A stretch of 64,000 nt of DNA from assembly GCF_001639065.2 (NCBI RefSeq), contig NZ_LQXO02000012.1, forward strand, positions 248,001-312,000. The letters are read 5' to 3'. The DNA is from Vibrio barjaei (lineage in GTDB: Bacteria > Pseudomonadota > Gammaproteobacteria > Enterobacterales > Vibrionaceae). Positions within the stretch are counted from its first letter, which is position 1. Every line of letters begins with the position of its first letter. The translations under genes and the position numbers were made by a program. Shown here piece after piece: positions 24,457 to 32,692 of the stretch. Under the pieces are notes generated by a model. It made no database searches. It was not told the DNA's origin and worked only from the letters and a program-made list of their open reading frames with translations.

Positions 24457-26625
24457 CTAAAATCGATGCATTTTGAGGTTATCGAGGTCGACATTCTGAG
24501 CCGCTTCTTCCGCTTTAATCAGAGACTCAAAAACACTTCGTTTTAAGCTGAGGAAGATATAGAACTCTGCAATGTCTTTTTGAGCGTACTGTTTAGGGTC
24601 TAACTGCTGAAAAAACACATCGAGAATGGCCTCTGTTTTAGCGTATTCGCATTGCACGTCTTCAAGCGTTTGTACACGCTCTCTTTGATCACGGTTATGA
24701 GTACGTATTAACGTTAGCAAGCTTTCGTCTGTGTACTCGTTTCTAAGCTTAGTAATCAATGGGTTATTTTTCAGATGAGTTTGCGCGATGACGAGTGTAT
24801 TTAGATGATCTGTTAGATTACGACACTGCTTTGTGTAGGTAGTCAGTGATAAGTGGTCGTTCTTGTCAAAGTAGTTGAGATCTATCTTATTTGCCCACAG
24901 TGTGAGTTTTTTAGCTGCAACATTGGCCGTTTTTAGATGTAATTGAATTGCTAAGTTAGTCAGGGGTGAGTGGTTTAGCGTTTGAAGCTTAACGACTAAA
25001 TGATAAACATGAGTAAAAAGTCTTTGTCTTACCAATAGGAATAGGCGTTCGGCTTTACTTGAGAAAGGGAAGTAATGGGCGAACACAAGCATTAGTACCA
25101 CGAGATAGAACAACATCATGATGGTAAGGAGAATGCCAAAATGGTAATTCATGACGTTGTCGATACCGAGAATAAAAAGGCCGATCATAAAGAAGATAGT
25201 AATGGGGCCTTTAAACAGATAAAAGCCAATAAAGGTATACGCAAAAAGGAAAAGGGCGAGTTCGATGCCAAGTTCCAGTGTGGGAAGAACAAAAACGTAA
25301 GCGGGAACGGCAAAGATAAACCCGAACGTAAATAGAAAGCCCAGTAATTTAGGATGCACGGGTAAGAAAGAGAGTAAAGAAACAAAAATGGTGGAGAAAA
25401 TTACGAAGCTATACCCACCCGGAGGATTGAAAAAGATCCAGATAAAAGCGGCTACCCAGTAGGTAACAAAGACTTTAATCGATGTCTTAAAGTTTTCTGC
25501 ATCCCACCATAGGAAAGCTCCAGCACTTTTCCGTGGCTTTTCGTCAAATGACACTGACTTGGTAATGGAATCGATACAACTAACGGTTTCGGTCAACCGC
25601 GAAATACTGGTATGAAGGCGGTTGAGCACATACCCCAAGGTAATGGCAGAACTCTTAGATAGATGAGGATGGTTACTGAGAGAGTCTAGGTCTAAGGTGA
25701 CTTTGCGCTCTTGCCAACGATACTCTAACCCCTCGTCTGATGCTCGGAGGTAGTGTTCACACTGTTCGAATAATTGCTGAATATCGGCGACAAACTCGTC
25801 GTAATTGGTGATAAATTTCTGAGACTCACCTTGCAGAAAGTTGGAACTAGAAGTTGCTATCAGCAGATTGGTTATCTGTTTGGTGTAGTGAAGCGTGAGT
25901 TGCCACTCCAGGAGGTAAGCGGACACATCGCTGCATTCTTTACTCTCGGTAGAAAAGCGAGTTTCTAAGGCGGTTTGACTCGCGTACAACTTCTCAATTA
26001 AGTCATTTAGAGTGGGGGGCTGATTATCGTCTGAAGATGGTTCAGATGCTTGTTCCGAATCTGTTACATGAGATATTGTATTGATTGGTGGCGAGAGGCG
26101 TTCGAGGATCTGTTTTTGGAGCGATACGACGTCGTGGGTCATACGGCGAAGATTTTGTTCTGTTTTGCTTGGGAACAGGTATGTGCCTACCAAGGTGTAA
26201 ATAATGACACCAAACACGGTCATGTGCGCACGGTCTACGCCATATAAAAATGCACCTTCTGCATCTCCCCCGTTTGACATCATTAAGGTCATGACACCTG
26301 TTAACATGAATAACGTCGGATCTTTTATATAGGCATTTTTAAAATAGAAGATAAAGGATGCTACAACAGAAACACATAGCATATATAACAGACGATCTTG
26401 GGCGAACATACCGACTAGTAACAACCCAATAACGGCACCAACTATGGTTCCAAGTACTCTTAAGGTTCCTTTCTCTAATGATTCACGTTGGCTTCCTGTT
26501 GATGCGATGAGCATAACAGTGGTAGCCGCAGTAGAAGCCTGAGGCCAACCTAATGCAAATGGAATGAGGTAAGCGAGGGTAAGACTGAGTGCTACCTTTG
26601 TCGCAAATTTGGCCTTGTCGTTCAT
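24457..26625 (-). CDS. FUSC-family inner-membrane transporter (AaeB-like)
   Basis: A 722-residue fusaric-acid-resistance/AaeB-type protein. Two blocks of about five or six helices (residues ~9-155 and ~370-520) are separated by long soluble segments, as in the family. Start sequence MNDKAKFATKVALSLTLAYLIPFALGWPQASTAATTVMLIA is a typical FUSC N-terminus. It is the first gene of the operon and the energy-coupled pump part. Known relatives export p-hydroxybenzoic acid, fusaric acid or related aromatics; the substrate here is not proven. No regulator is next to it. Confidence 0.9.
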   Translation of the reverse strand: MNDKAKFATKVALSLTLAYLIPFALGWPQASTAATTVMLIASTGSQRESLEKGTLRVLGTIVGAVIGLLLVGMFAQDRLLYMLCVSVVASFIFYFKNAYIKDPTLFMLTGVMTLMMSNGGDAEGAFLYGVDRAHMTVFGVIIYTLVGTYLFPSKTEQNLRRMTHDVVSLQKQILERLSPPINTISHVTDSEQASEPSSDDNQPPTLNDLIEKLYASQTALETRFSTESKECSDVSAYLLEWQLTLHYTKQITNLLIATSSSNFLQGESQKFITNYDEFVADIQQLFEQCEHYLRASDEGLEYRWQERKVTLDLDSLSNHPHLSKSSAITLGYVLNRLHTSISRLTETVSCIDSITKSVSFDEKPRKSAGAFLWWDAENFKTSIKVFVTYWVAAFIWIFFNPPGGYSFVIFSTIFVSLLSFLPVHPKLLGFLFTFGFIFAVPAYVFVLPTLELGIELALFLFAYTFIGFYLFKGPITIFFMIGLFILGIDNVMNYHFGILLTIMMLFYLVVLMLVFAHYFPFSSKAERLFLLVRQRLFTHVYHLVVKLQTLNHSPLTNLAIQLHLKTANVAAKKLTLWANKIDLNYFDKNDHLSLTTYTKQCRNLTDHLNTLVIAQTHLKNNPLITKLRNEYTDESLLTLIRTHNRDQRERVQTLEDVQCEYAKTEAILDVFFQQLDPKQYAQKDIAEFYIFLSLKRSVFESLIKAEEAAQNVDLDNLKMHRF

Positions 26626-26723
26626 AATCCCTTACGTTGAAGATACCAACTCATAAGAAACTATAGACATTAAATGAAGTTTTGCGTGGTAATTTTGAAG
26701 ATAACTATCGAAAATTAAAGAAA

Positions 26724-26746
26724 AAAGCGCTGCCGAGCAGCGCTTT
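26724..26746 (-). terminator. Terminator after the Cu/Zn permease gene
   Basis: Stem AAAGCGCTGC / GCAGCGCTTT with a 3-base loop. On the minus strand it is followed by TTTTTTCTTT. It lies just beyond the stop of the SO_0444-type permease gene. Confidence 0.93.
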
Positions 26747-26764
26747 AAAGTTTGCTAAGTTGTG

Positions 26765-27889
26765 TTAACCAAATAGGTAGCTGTAGAGGTAGCCTGCGCT
26801 AATTGCCATGCCTAAGATAACGACTAAGAAAGCGGCAATCATTTGGTTCTTGAAGATAGATTTCAACAAGATAACCTCTGTTAAGCTGGCGCCAGCACTG
26901 CCGATGATGAGTGCCATCACAGAACCTAATGCCATACCTTTTTGAACCAAAGCTGCACTTAGCGGAATAACCGCTTCTGCACGAATGTATAGTGGAATAC
27001 CGATAACAGCTGCAATTGGAATCGCATACCACACGCCTTCACCAGCATATTGTGCGATAAGGTCAGTTGGGATAAACCCGTAGATGAATGAGCCTAACAA
27101 GATACCAATCATTAGATATGGGAATACTTGTTTGAAGTCGCTCCAAGTCGATTTCCAAATACGTAACCAACGGCTATCTTCTTTCGTCTCTGCTGAAGTG
27201 CTACCACAGCACGCACTACCGTCGCTCTTGATGTCGGTAATGGTTGGTTCCTCGCTAGAGCTGCAGCTTGTATTCGCAGCCACAGGTGCACTGCATGACG
27301 ACTCTTTCGCCTGCGTTACAACTGGCTTTGCAGAAGTGCCACAGCCGCTAGATGTGCCGCAAGAAGAAGTTTCAACTTTTGCGGATTCAGCATCGCCACA
27401 TGATGTGCCACATGAACTCGCTGCTGAGTTTGCTTGATACGCTTCAGGTTTTACGTAACGCTCAAAGCCCAGTTTCTCTAAAACGTAGCCCGCAGTTACT
27501 GAAACAAGCATGGCAATAGAGAAGTAGAACACGGCGACTTTAATTCCAAATGTCACTACAAACAAACCAATGATTACAGGGTTTAGCAGTGGGCTAGCAA
27601 ACAAGAAAACCATCATCGGGCCAAATCCGGCTCTTGCTCTCAGTAATCCTTTTAGGAAAGGAATGGTTGAGCATGAGCAAAACGGTGTAATTGAGCCAAG
27701 TAGGGCAGCAACAAAGTAACCTTTTCCGTTTTTCGAGCTCAAAATAGATTGGATTTTTTCAGGTGTTAGGAATTCTTGTAGTACTCCAACAATGTAGCTT
27801 ATTGCCAAGAAAAGAATGATAAGTTCGGTAGCAAGAAAGGCAAACATGTTTGCGGTTTCTTTGGCCATTTCTAAAAATTCAGCGTTCAT
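26765..27889 (-). CDS. SO_0444-type Cu/Zn efflux permease
   Basis: Membrane permease of 374 residues in the UPF0718/DUF318 (ArsP-related) superfamily, like the SO_0444 family of Cu/Zn exporters. The N-terminal half has SITPFCSCSTIPFLKGLLRARAGFGPMM with the conserved Cys pair; the C-terminal half repeats the fold (YAIPIAAVIGIPLYIRAEAVIPLSAALV). Between them, about residues 155-235, is a soluble linker very rich in cysteine (about 14 Cys, such as SSCGTSCGDAES and SACCGS), which would bind soft metals. The divergence from an operator-like palindrome upstream suggests metal-responsive control. Confidence 0.85.
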   Translation of the reverse strand: MNAEFLEMAKETANMFAFLATELIILFLAISYIVGVLQEFLTPEKIQSILSSKNGKGYFVAALLGSITPFCSCSTIPFLKGLLRARAGFGPMMVFLFASPLLNPVIIGLFVVTFGIKVAVFYFSIAMLVSVTAGYVLEKLGFERYVKPEAYQANSAASSCGTSCGDAESAKVETSSCGTSSGCGTSAKPVVTQAKESSCSAPVAANTSCSSSEEPTITDIKSDGSACCGSTSAETKEDSRWLRIWKSTWSDFKQVFPYLMIGILLGSFIYGFIPTDLIAQYAGEGVWYAIPIAAVIGIPLYIRAEAVIPLSAALVQKGMALGSVMALIIGSAGASLTEVILLKSIFKNQMIAAFLVVILGMAISAGYLYSYLFG

Positions 27890-27954
27890 ATTAGTCAGTC
27901 CTAATGATTCGATATGTTTGGAATTATAGAACTATTTAAGTTGAGATCAATAAA

Positions 27955-27976
27955 TATTTCGATAAATGTCGAAATA
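27955..27976. promoter_or_regulatory. Operator-like palindrome upstream of the Cu/Zn permease
   Basis: Perfect eight-base arms TATTTCGA and TCGAAATA around six bases, about 66 bp upstream of the permease start. The size and A/T-rich form are like ArsR/SmtB-family operators. No ArsR gene is in this window, so the assignment is inferred. Confidence 0.5.
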
Positions 27977-28007
27977 AATTTTAACGCACTGAAATTAATA
28001 ATAAAAA

Positions 28008-28028
28008 AAGCGGCCAAAAAGGCCGCTT
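28008..28028 (-). terminator. Terminator after the cystine carrier gene
   Basis: Stem AAGCGGCC / GGCCGCTT with loop AAAAA; on the minus strand it is followed by TTTTTTA. It lies 24 bases beyond the stop of the tcyP-type gene. Confidence 0.92.
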
Positions 28029-28051
28029 CGTTAGAATGACTTGAGCTATTG

Positions 28052-29419
28052 TTATGCGTTAGCTTGCTTGAGTTCAGGTTGTTTCTTCTTGAGCAGACGA
28101 CTAGTAATGGTACCTGCCGTCATTGCGCCAGAGACATTCAGTGCGGTACGCGCCATATCGATTAAAGGTTCAATGGAGATAAGTAACGCAGCGATAGTGA
28201 CGGGCAACCCCATAGCTGGTAGTACGATTAGAGCCGCAAATGTTGCGCCACCACCGACACCCGCGATACCAAAAGAGCTAATAGTAATAATGGCAACCAA
28301 CGACAGGATGAAGTTAAAGTCCATTGGGTCAATACCGACGGTTGGTGCAACCATCACGGCTAACATTGCAGGATAGATACCGGCACAGCCGTTTTGGCCA
28401 ATTGTCGCCCCAAATGATGCTGATAAGTTAGCAATAGCTGGTGGTACGTTAAGTTTGGTAACCTGTGCTTCTACGTTCAATGGAATGGTCGCAGCAGAGC
28501 TTCGAGATGAGAAAGCAAAAGTTAGTACTGGCCAAATCTTCTGGAAATATTCTTTTGGACTTACACCAACAAGTGAGACCAAGAAACCGTGAACCAAGAA
28601 CATTAAGAAAATGGCTAAGTAAGACGCAACGATAAAACCAAGTAGATTTAAGATGTCACCTGCACTTGAAGTCGCGACAACTTTCGCCATCAGAGCCGCA
28701 ATGCCATAAGGCGTTAACGCCATAATCATTTTTACCAGACGCATAACAACAGATTGCGTTGCATCGACAAAAGTGCGAATCGGTGATTCAAGCTCTTCTT
28801 TTTCGGCCATCACTTTTCGTGCAGCGATACCGGTAAGGACCCCAAAAATAACGACGGCGATAATAGAAGTAGAGCGGGCACCGGTTAGGTCAGCAAATGG
28901 ATTGGTTGGAATAAAGCTAACCAGCATTTGTGGAATTGTGAGATCGCTTACACGATCGACGCGACTTTCTAGTATCGCGATACGAGCCGTTTCACGTGCA
29001 CCTTCAGTGAGGCCTTCAGCACTTAAACCAAATGCTTGAGTGACTGCAATACCGATAAGCGCGGATACGGCAGTCGTAGCAAGAAGCACTGAAATCGTCA
29101 GGCCACTAATTTTGCCTAAAGAGCCACCTTTTTCCAGTTTTACCACAGCGGCAATCATAGAGACCAAGACTAAAGGCATGATGATCATTTTTAGAAGACC
29201 GACATAGCCCCTGCCTACAACGTTAACCCATTCAAGGGTTTCGGAAATAGCTGCGTGACCTTCACCTAGTAGCAATTGCAATCCGAGTCCGAAAGCACTA
29301 CCTAAAACCAAACCGAACAAAACAAGACGTGAAAGGGTGTGTTTCTTTTGTTGCTGTCCATACAAAAAATAGAGTATGCCTAAAAATATCGCTAGCGCTG
29401 CGACAACCGCAATTGACAT
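28052..29419 (-). CDS. tcyP: L-cystine:cation symporter TcyP
   Basis: Dicarboxylate/amino acid:cation symporter family protein (DAACS) of 455 residues, with the layout and length of TcyP/YdjN (about 460). About eight helices plus two re-entrant loops; SSRSSAATIPLNVEAQ (about residues 305-320) and GATIGQNGCAGIYPAML (about 337-353) are the substrate-binding loops with the family serine-rich motif. It imports cystine with protons or Na+. An SD AAAGGAT precedes ATG. Monocistronic, ended by a clear terminator. Confidence 0.88.
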   Translation of the reverse strand: MSIAVVAALAIFLGILYFLYGQQQKKHTLSRLVLFGLVLGSAFGLGLQLLLGEGHAAISETLEWVNVVGRGYVGLLKMIIMPLVLVSMIAAVVKLEKGGSLGKISGLTISVLLATTAVSALIGIAVTQAFGLSAEGLTEGARETARIAILESRVDRVSDLTIPQMLVSFIPTNPFADLTGARSTSIIAVVIFGVLTGIAARKVMAEKEELESPIRTFVDATQSVVMRLVKMIMALTPYGIAALMAKVVATSSAGDILNLLGFIVASYLAIFLMFLVHGFLVSLVGVSPKEYFQKIWPVLTFAFSSRSSAATIPLNVEAQVTKLNVPPAIANLSASFGATIGQNGCAGIYPAMLAVMVAPTVGIDPMDFNFILSLVAIITISSFGIAGVGGGATFAALIVLPAMGLPVTIAALLISIEPLIDMARTALNVSGAMTAGTITSRLLKKKQPELKQANA

Positions 29420-29576
29420 TGAAATATCCTTTTATCCATCTGACGTATAAACCTTATTTAGCATAAGGTAATTAGAAGTGTAGATGGCTAAAGTACCGAT
29501 CTGTTGTAATCGTTAACAATAAATTAATGTCATTAGTTAGAGCAATTCGTTATATGTCGTTTAATATATATTCGAG

Positions 29577-30260
29577 CTAGTTTTGATAACTAGAAAGCAT
29601 ATCCAACATATTTGCAGAATTATATGCGACGCAATTCGCATCATGATGTTCAATTACGCTATAGAGCATCACTTGAGCAACAGACTCTGCGGGGATAGGA
29701 GTGTATGATCTAAGCGGGCCGAGCATGAGTGGCGATATAAGGTTGAATATCTTTTGAACAGCTACTTCATCTGATCGGACCTGTTTTTCTCTACCTGCGA
29801 GTGGTCCAGGTCGAACAAAGACAACTTGGTCGAATCCCATACCTTCGATACGACGTTCAACTCGCCCTTTACACTTGAGGTAATGGGAAAGAGATCGTGG
29901 AGAAGCTCCTAAGCTTGAAACGACGGCAATACGTGTTACGCCAATCATTTTCATGGTTTGAGCAACATCACAGACAAGGTCGTAATCTACTTTTTCCAAC
30001 GCCGCTTTGCTGCCAGCTTGCTTAAGGGTAGTCCCGAGGCAGATAAACCCAAGAGTGGGGGTAGGCGAGGAATCCTCCCAGTTTGTAACTCTTAGCGCCC
30101 CATCCATTAATTGAATCGTTTTTGAAGTTTGTATATCCAGAGGCGAGCGACATAATGCGTAAATGGTTTCAATATGATCGGTTTGCTCTAACAGTGTGAG
30201 CAGTTTACTTCCCACTAATCCTGATGCGCCGGCAATGATGGCATTGTAACTTGATGACAT
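29577..30260 (-). CDS. NAD(P)-binding Rossmann-fold protein (YbjT/HTATIP2-like)
   Basis: Atypical short-chain-type Rossmann protein of about 227 residues from the ATG at 30260. The dinucleotide motif AIIAGASGLVGSKLL lies at residues 6-20; later VVSSLGASPRSLSHYLKCKGRVERRI carries the Ser and the YLxxK-like catalytic pattern. The nearest families are YbjT/HTATIP2-like NAD(P)H-binding proteins of uncertain substrate. It lies 77 bp downstream of the sigma gene on the same strand, with a terminator between, so it is probably transcribed separately. Confidence 0.8.
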   Translation of the reverse strand: MSSSYNAIIAGASGLVGSKLLTLLEQTDHIETIYALCRSPLDIQTSKTIQLMDGALRVTNWEDSSPTPTLGFICLGTTLKQAGSKAALEKVDYDLVCDVAQTMKMIGVTRIAVVSSLGASPRSLSHYLKCKGRVERRIEGMGFDQVVFVRPGPLAGREKQVRSDEVAVQKIFNLISPLMLGPLRSYTPIPAESVAQVMLYSVIEHHDANCVAYNSANMLDMLSSYQN

Positions 30261-30267
30261 AAAGAAA

Positions 30268-30297
30268 AGTCCCACTAACCTGATGGTAAGTGGGACT
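30268..30297 (-). terminator. Terminator after the RpoS-like sigma gene
   Basis: Stem AGTCCCACT / AGTGGGACT (plus inner ACC/GGT, one A-A mismatch) and loop; on the minus strand it is followed by TTTTCTTT. It lies between the sigma factor stop and the Rossmann-protein start. Confidence 0.88.
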
Positions 30298-30337
30298 ATA
30301 GTAAATGTTGAGCTAACGTGCTGTGATAGAAGCGAAA

Positions 30338-31228
30338 TTAATCAATTTCTGCTCGAGTTAGATTTTGTCGTTTAAGTTTATCTCGAAGCGTTTCCATAGC
30401 ACTTTTTTGGATCTGACGTACTCTCTCTCGAGTGACGCCGACAATTTCTCCCACTTCTTCTAACGTCTTGGGATCATCGTTAAGCAGTCCGAAGCGATGA
30501 TGTAGGATAACTCGCTGTTTCTCTGGCAAGCTATCCACCAAATCAATGAGAGCTTTGTTTAGATTCTGGGTCACGATATCTTGTTCTGGAAGCTCAAATA
30601 CATCGTCATCATCGATTGTTTGCAAATGATCTTTCTTATCGCCTTCTTCATCCCAGCCATTATCTAACGACAAGGACTGCTCAGAGAGCTTGAGTAGTTT
30701 GCTTACTTCTTCAGGTGCGCGGCCTGTACGTTCAGCTATTTCTGAGGACGTAGGCTCATGGTTACCTTCTTTACGGAGTTCATGGGCTGCTTTGCTACAT
30801 TCACGTATTTGCTTTGTTACGTGAACGGGAACACGAATAGTTCGGCCTTGGTTCATAATCGCTCGGTCGATCGCTTGCTGAATCCACCAAACAGCATACG
30901 TTGAAAAGCGATAGCCTAACTCAGGGTCAAACTTATCAACGGCTTGAATGAGTCCTATGTTTCCCTCATTGATTAGATCATAGAAATCAAGACCTCTGTT
31001 TGAATAGCGTTTCGCTGTTCTAATCACCAACCTAAGATTAGAGTTGATTAAGTGCTGTCGCGCTAATGTATCTCCAGATCGCGCTTTTCTTGCAATGTGT
31101 CTTTCGTCTTCGGCGCTCAGAAGATCGTGTCCTGCGACTTCTTTGAAATATGTCGCACCAATATTTAGGGATTCATCTTTGCCTGACGTTGTATGGCTGT
31201 TCTTTTCCTTGACTGCTCTCATATTCAT
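30338..31228 (-). CDS. RpoS-like sigma factor (paralogue)
   Basis: Sigma-70-family factor of 296 residues. Region 2 is [61 protein letters not shown], region 3 follows ([16 protein letters not shown]), and region 4 ends with [20 protein letters not shown]. It is similar to RpoS but shorter at the N-terminus than the usual ~330 residues, and it is not next to nlpD/mutS, where the main rpoS is found. Vibrio species carry such extra RpoS-like factors (RpoX, RpoQ), linked in reports to stress, biofilm or quorum sensing; I cannot tell which this is. A TATAAT -10 box lies at 31271-31276 on the minus strand. Confidence 0.88.
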   Translation of the reverse strand: MNMRAVKEKNSHTTSGKDESLNIGATYFKEVAGHDLLSAEDERHIARKARSGDTLARQHLINSNLRLVIRTAKRYSNRGLDFYDLINEGNIGLIQAVDKFDPELGYRFSTYAVWWIQQAIDRAIMNQGRTIRVPVHVTKQIRECSKAAHELRKEGNHEPTSSEIAERTGRAPEEVSKLLKLSEQSLSLDNGWDEEGDKKDHLQTIDDDDVFELPEQDIVTQNLNKALIDLVDSLPEKQRVILHHRFGLLNDDPKTLEEVGEIVGVTRERVRQIQKSAMETLRDKLKRQNLTRAEID

Positions 31229-31944
31229 CCCTTCCCAACTGCTTGTAATAAATGTGTCTTTCTTTTTCTGATTATATTGTTCAGCTATGAAATTGGTTTC
31301 TCTGTCATAAATTACTATATTTTAAAATCGGAATACAATGTTCATTTAATAAAATGGATACATGGTGGCAACATTTATTCCTCGTTCCATTTGTTGCTGG
31401 TGTTTATTTGAGAATAAACATCATTTGTATCAAGGTGCCCTGAATGTATATGTCATTGCGTTGCTGATTTAACCTCATGATTAATATGATAAAAATTGTC
31501 AGATAATTTTGTCGTGTAGCGCGAATTTACTCAACATTTCTAATGTACACTTAAATGAAAGCGCTTGTGTTTACAGTTGTTTAAATTCCACTCACAGCGT
31601 TGTGAAATTTTATATTGTTGATTGTTTTGTAGATTAAAGTGCGATCTTATGGGCAGCTTTTGGTGTAATAAGTGGCCTTGTAGGGTTAGTTTAGTATCAT
31701 GCATCGTATTACAAGTGGTCGTTCAATTGTGTGATATTTAACCCATTTTATATTCTTGTAAGCTATATATTTACCCGCATGTTACAAAGTACTACCATTT
31801 GCAATGCGTTTTATAAAAATAGAGCGATAGTTTAGAAATATGACAAATGTATCAATTTAAGTGATTAAGGTTGTTGGATTGAATAAGTACATTAGACTTT
31901 AGTATAAATAGACAGGTAAAGACCGCCAGAGTCGGGATAATAAT
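31229..31944. other. Long A/T-rich gap between sigma gene and small Cys-rich gene
   Basis: About 715 bp with no convincing gene. It holds the divergent promoters of the flanking genes: ATTATA at 31271-31276 (minus-strand -10 for the sigma gene) and TTGAAT (31879-31884) with TATAAA (31903-31908), 18 bp apart, for the gene at 31945. A dyad TGTTTAT / ATAAACA lies at 31401-31420. Nothing else was recognised. Confidence 0.5.
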
Positions 31945-32235
31945 ATGAATCAAGAATTAAAACAGAAGATAGAAGAGCTTCTTGTGCTTGCGAGGATGCA
32001 AGGAGTCTCTATCGTTGGGTTAGCCGACATACCTAACTCAGACAAATGTCACGTATTTAAAACGATTGAGCATGATTGCAAGCAAGGTACCCGCAATTTA
32101 GACGATATTATGATGCGCCAAATGTGTGATGGAAAACCGAGTAATTGTTCTACTTGTCATAAAACCACCCCAACGATTTCAGACGATGGCCTTGCACAGC
32201 TGTTTTCTGAACTTCAGCAACCTAGTGACACTTAG
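31945..32235 (+). CDS. Small cysteine-containing protein, unknown function
   Basis: A 96-residue soluble protein that I do not recognise. The N-terminal half is helical (QELKQKIEELLVLARM), then six cysteines occur across residues ~32-70: KCHVF, EHDCKQG, MCDGKPSNCSTCHK. Positions of Cys and His (including CxxC in NCSTCHK) suggest metal or redox binding. It has its own promoter (TTGAAT-18-TATAAA) and a weakly positioned SD. A terminator lies 37 bases behind the stop. A neighbour effect on the sigma factor or cob genes cannot be inferred. Confidence 0.7.
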   Translation: MNQELKQKIEELLVLARMQGVSIVGLADIPNSDKCHVFKTIEHDCKQGTRNLDDIMMRQMCDGKPSNCSTCHKTTPTISDDGLAQLFSELQQPSDT

Positions 32236-32271
32236 CACGTCTACTTTCCCTCTTAAAGTGATGGACACTAA

Positions 32272-32301
32272 AAAGCCCTCTACAGCATTGTAGGGGGCTT
32301 T
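32272..32301. terminator. Bidirectional terminator between convergent small genes
   Basis: Stem AAAGCCCTCTACA / TGTAGGGGGCTTT (one G-U) with loop GCAT. On the minus strand it is followed by TTTTTAG; on the plus strand by TACTATTTT. It can end both the 96-residue gene from the left and the 28-residue gene from the right. Confidence 0.88.
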
Positions 32302-32330
32302 ACTATTTTACTGGCAGTTAAGTGATTTGG

Positions 32331-32417
32331 TCACGTCAGCGATAAAGGGACATTAGAACGTTTCTTGTTACAGTTTTGCGGTCCTTTTTTTGACGGAGCT
32401 CTTTGATTGGTAAGCAT
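32331..32417 (-). CDS. Basic 28-residue microprotein
   Basis: Short minus-strand frame beginning MLTNQRAPSKKG and containing a Cys-flanked NCNKKR basic stretch. A near-perfect SD (GAGGAGG) ends six bases before ATG, and a strong terminator lies 30 bases after the stop, so it has the make-up of a short gene of its own. It is highly basic (several K and R), which is compatible with nucleic-acid or ribosome binding; that is inference. Not recognised as a known family. Confidence 0.55.
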   Translation of the reverse strand: MLTNQRAPSKKGPQNCNKKRSNVPLSLT

Positions 32418-32692
32418 AATTGCCTCCTCACTTTTTGTTATGTTGTTATTCTCAACACCTAGTCCGATTTAACTCAATTCCTTCTTTTCAATTTACGGTT
32501 GTTGATACGATCTTGGCAATACAAGGGTGTCCTTCAGATTATGCTTCCAAGATTTAGGTGAGATCTAAAGTTGGTTTGTGATCTCGTAATAAGTACACTA
32601 GGTGAACTCTAAGTATAGCTCATAGGCTCTAATGCAAATTTTTAAGGTTTTGCAGGGAGTTAGAGTAAGTGGAATCATAAAGAAAGGACATC
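32418..32692. other. Gap before cobT, no B12 riboswitch seen
   Basis: About 275 bp upstream of cobT. I looked for the cobalamin-riboswitch B12 box and found no convincing match on the plus strand. The promoter of the 28-residue minus-strand gene should lie at its left edge. Confidence 0.4.

Noticed and set aside
32236..32692. Cobalamin riboswitch before cobT
   Set aside because: No convincing B12 box or its flanking stems could be seen; the gap is better explained by a terminator and a small minus-strand gene.
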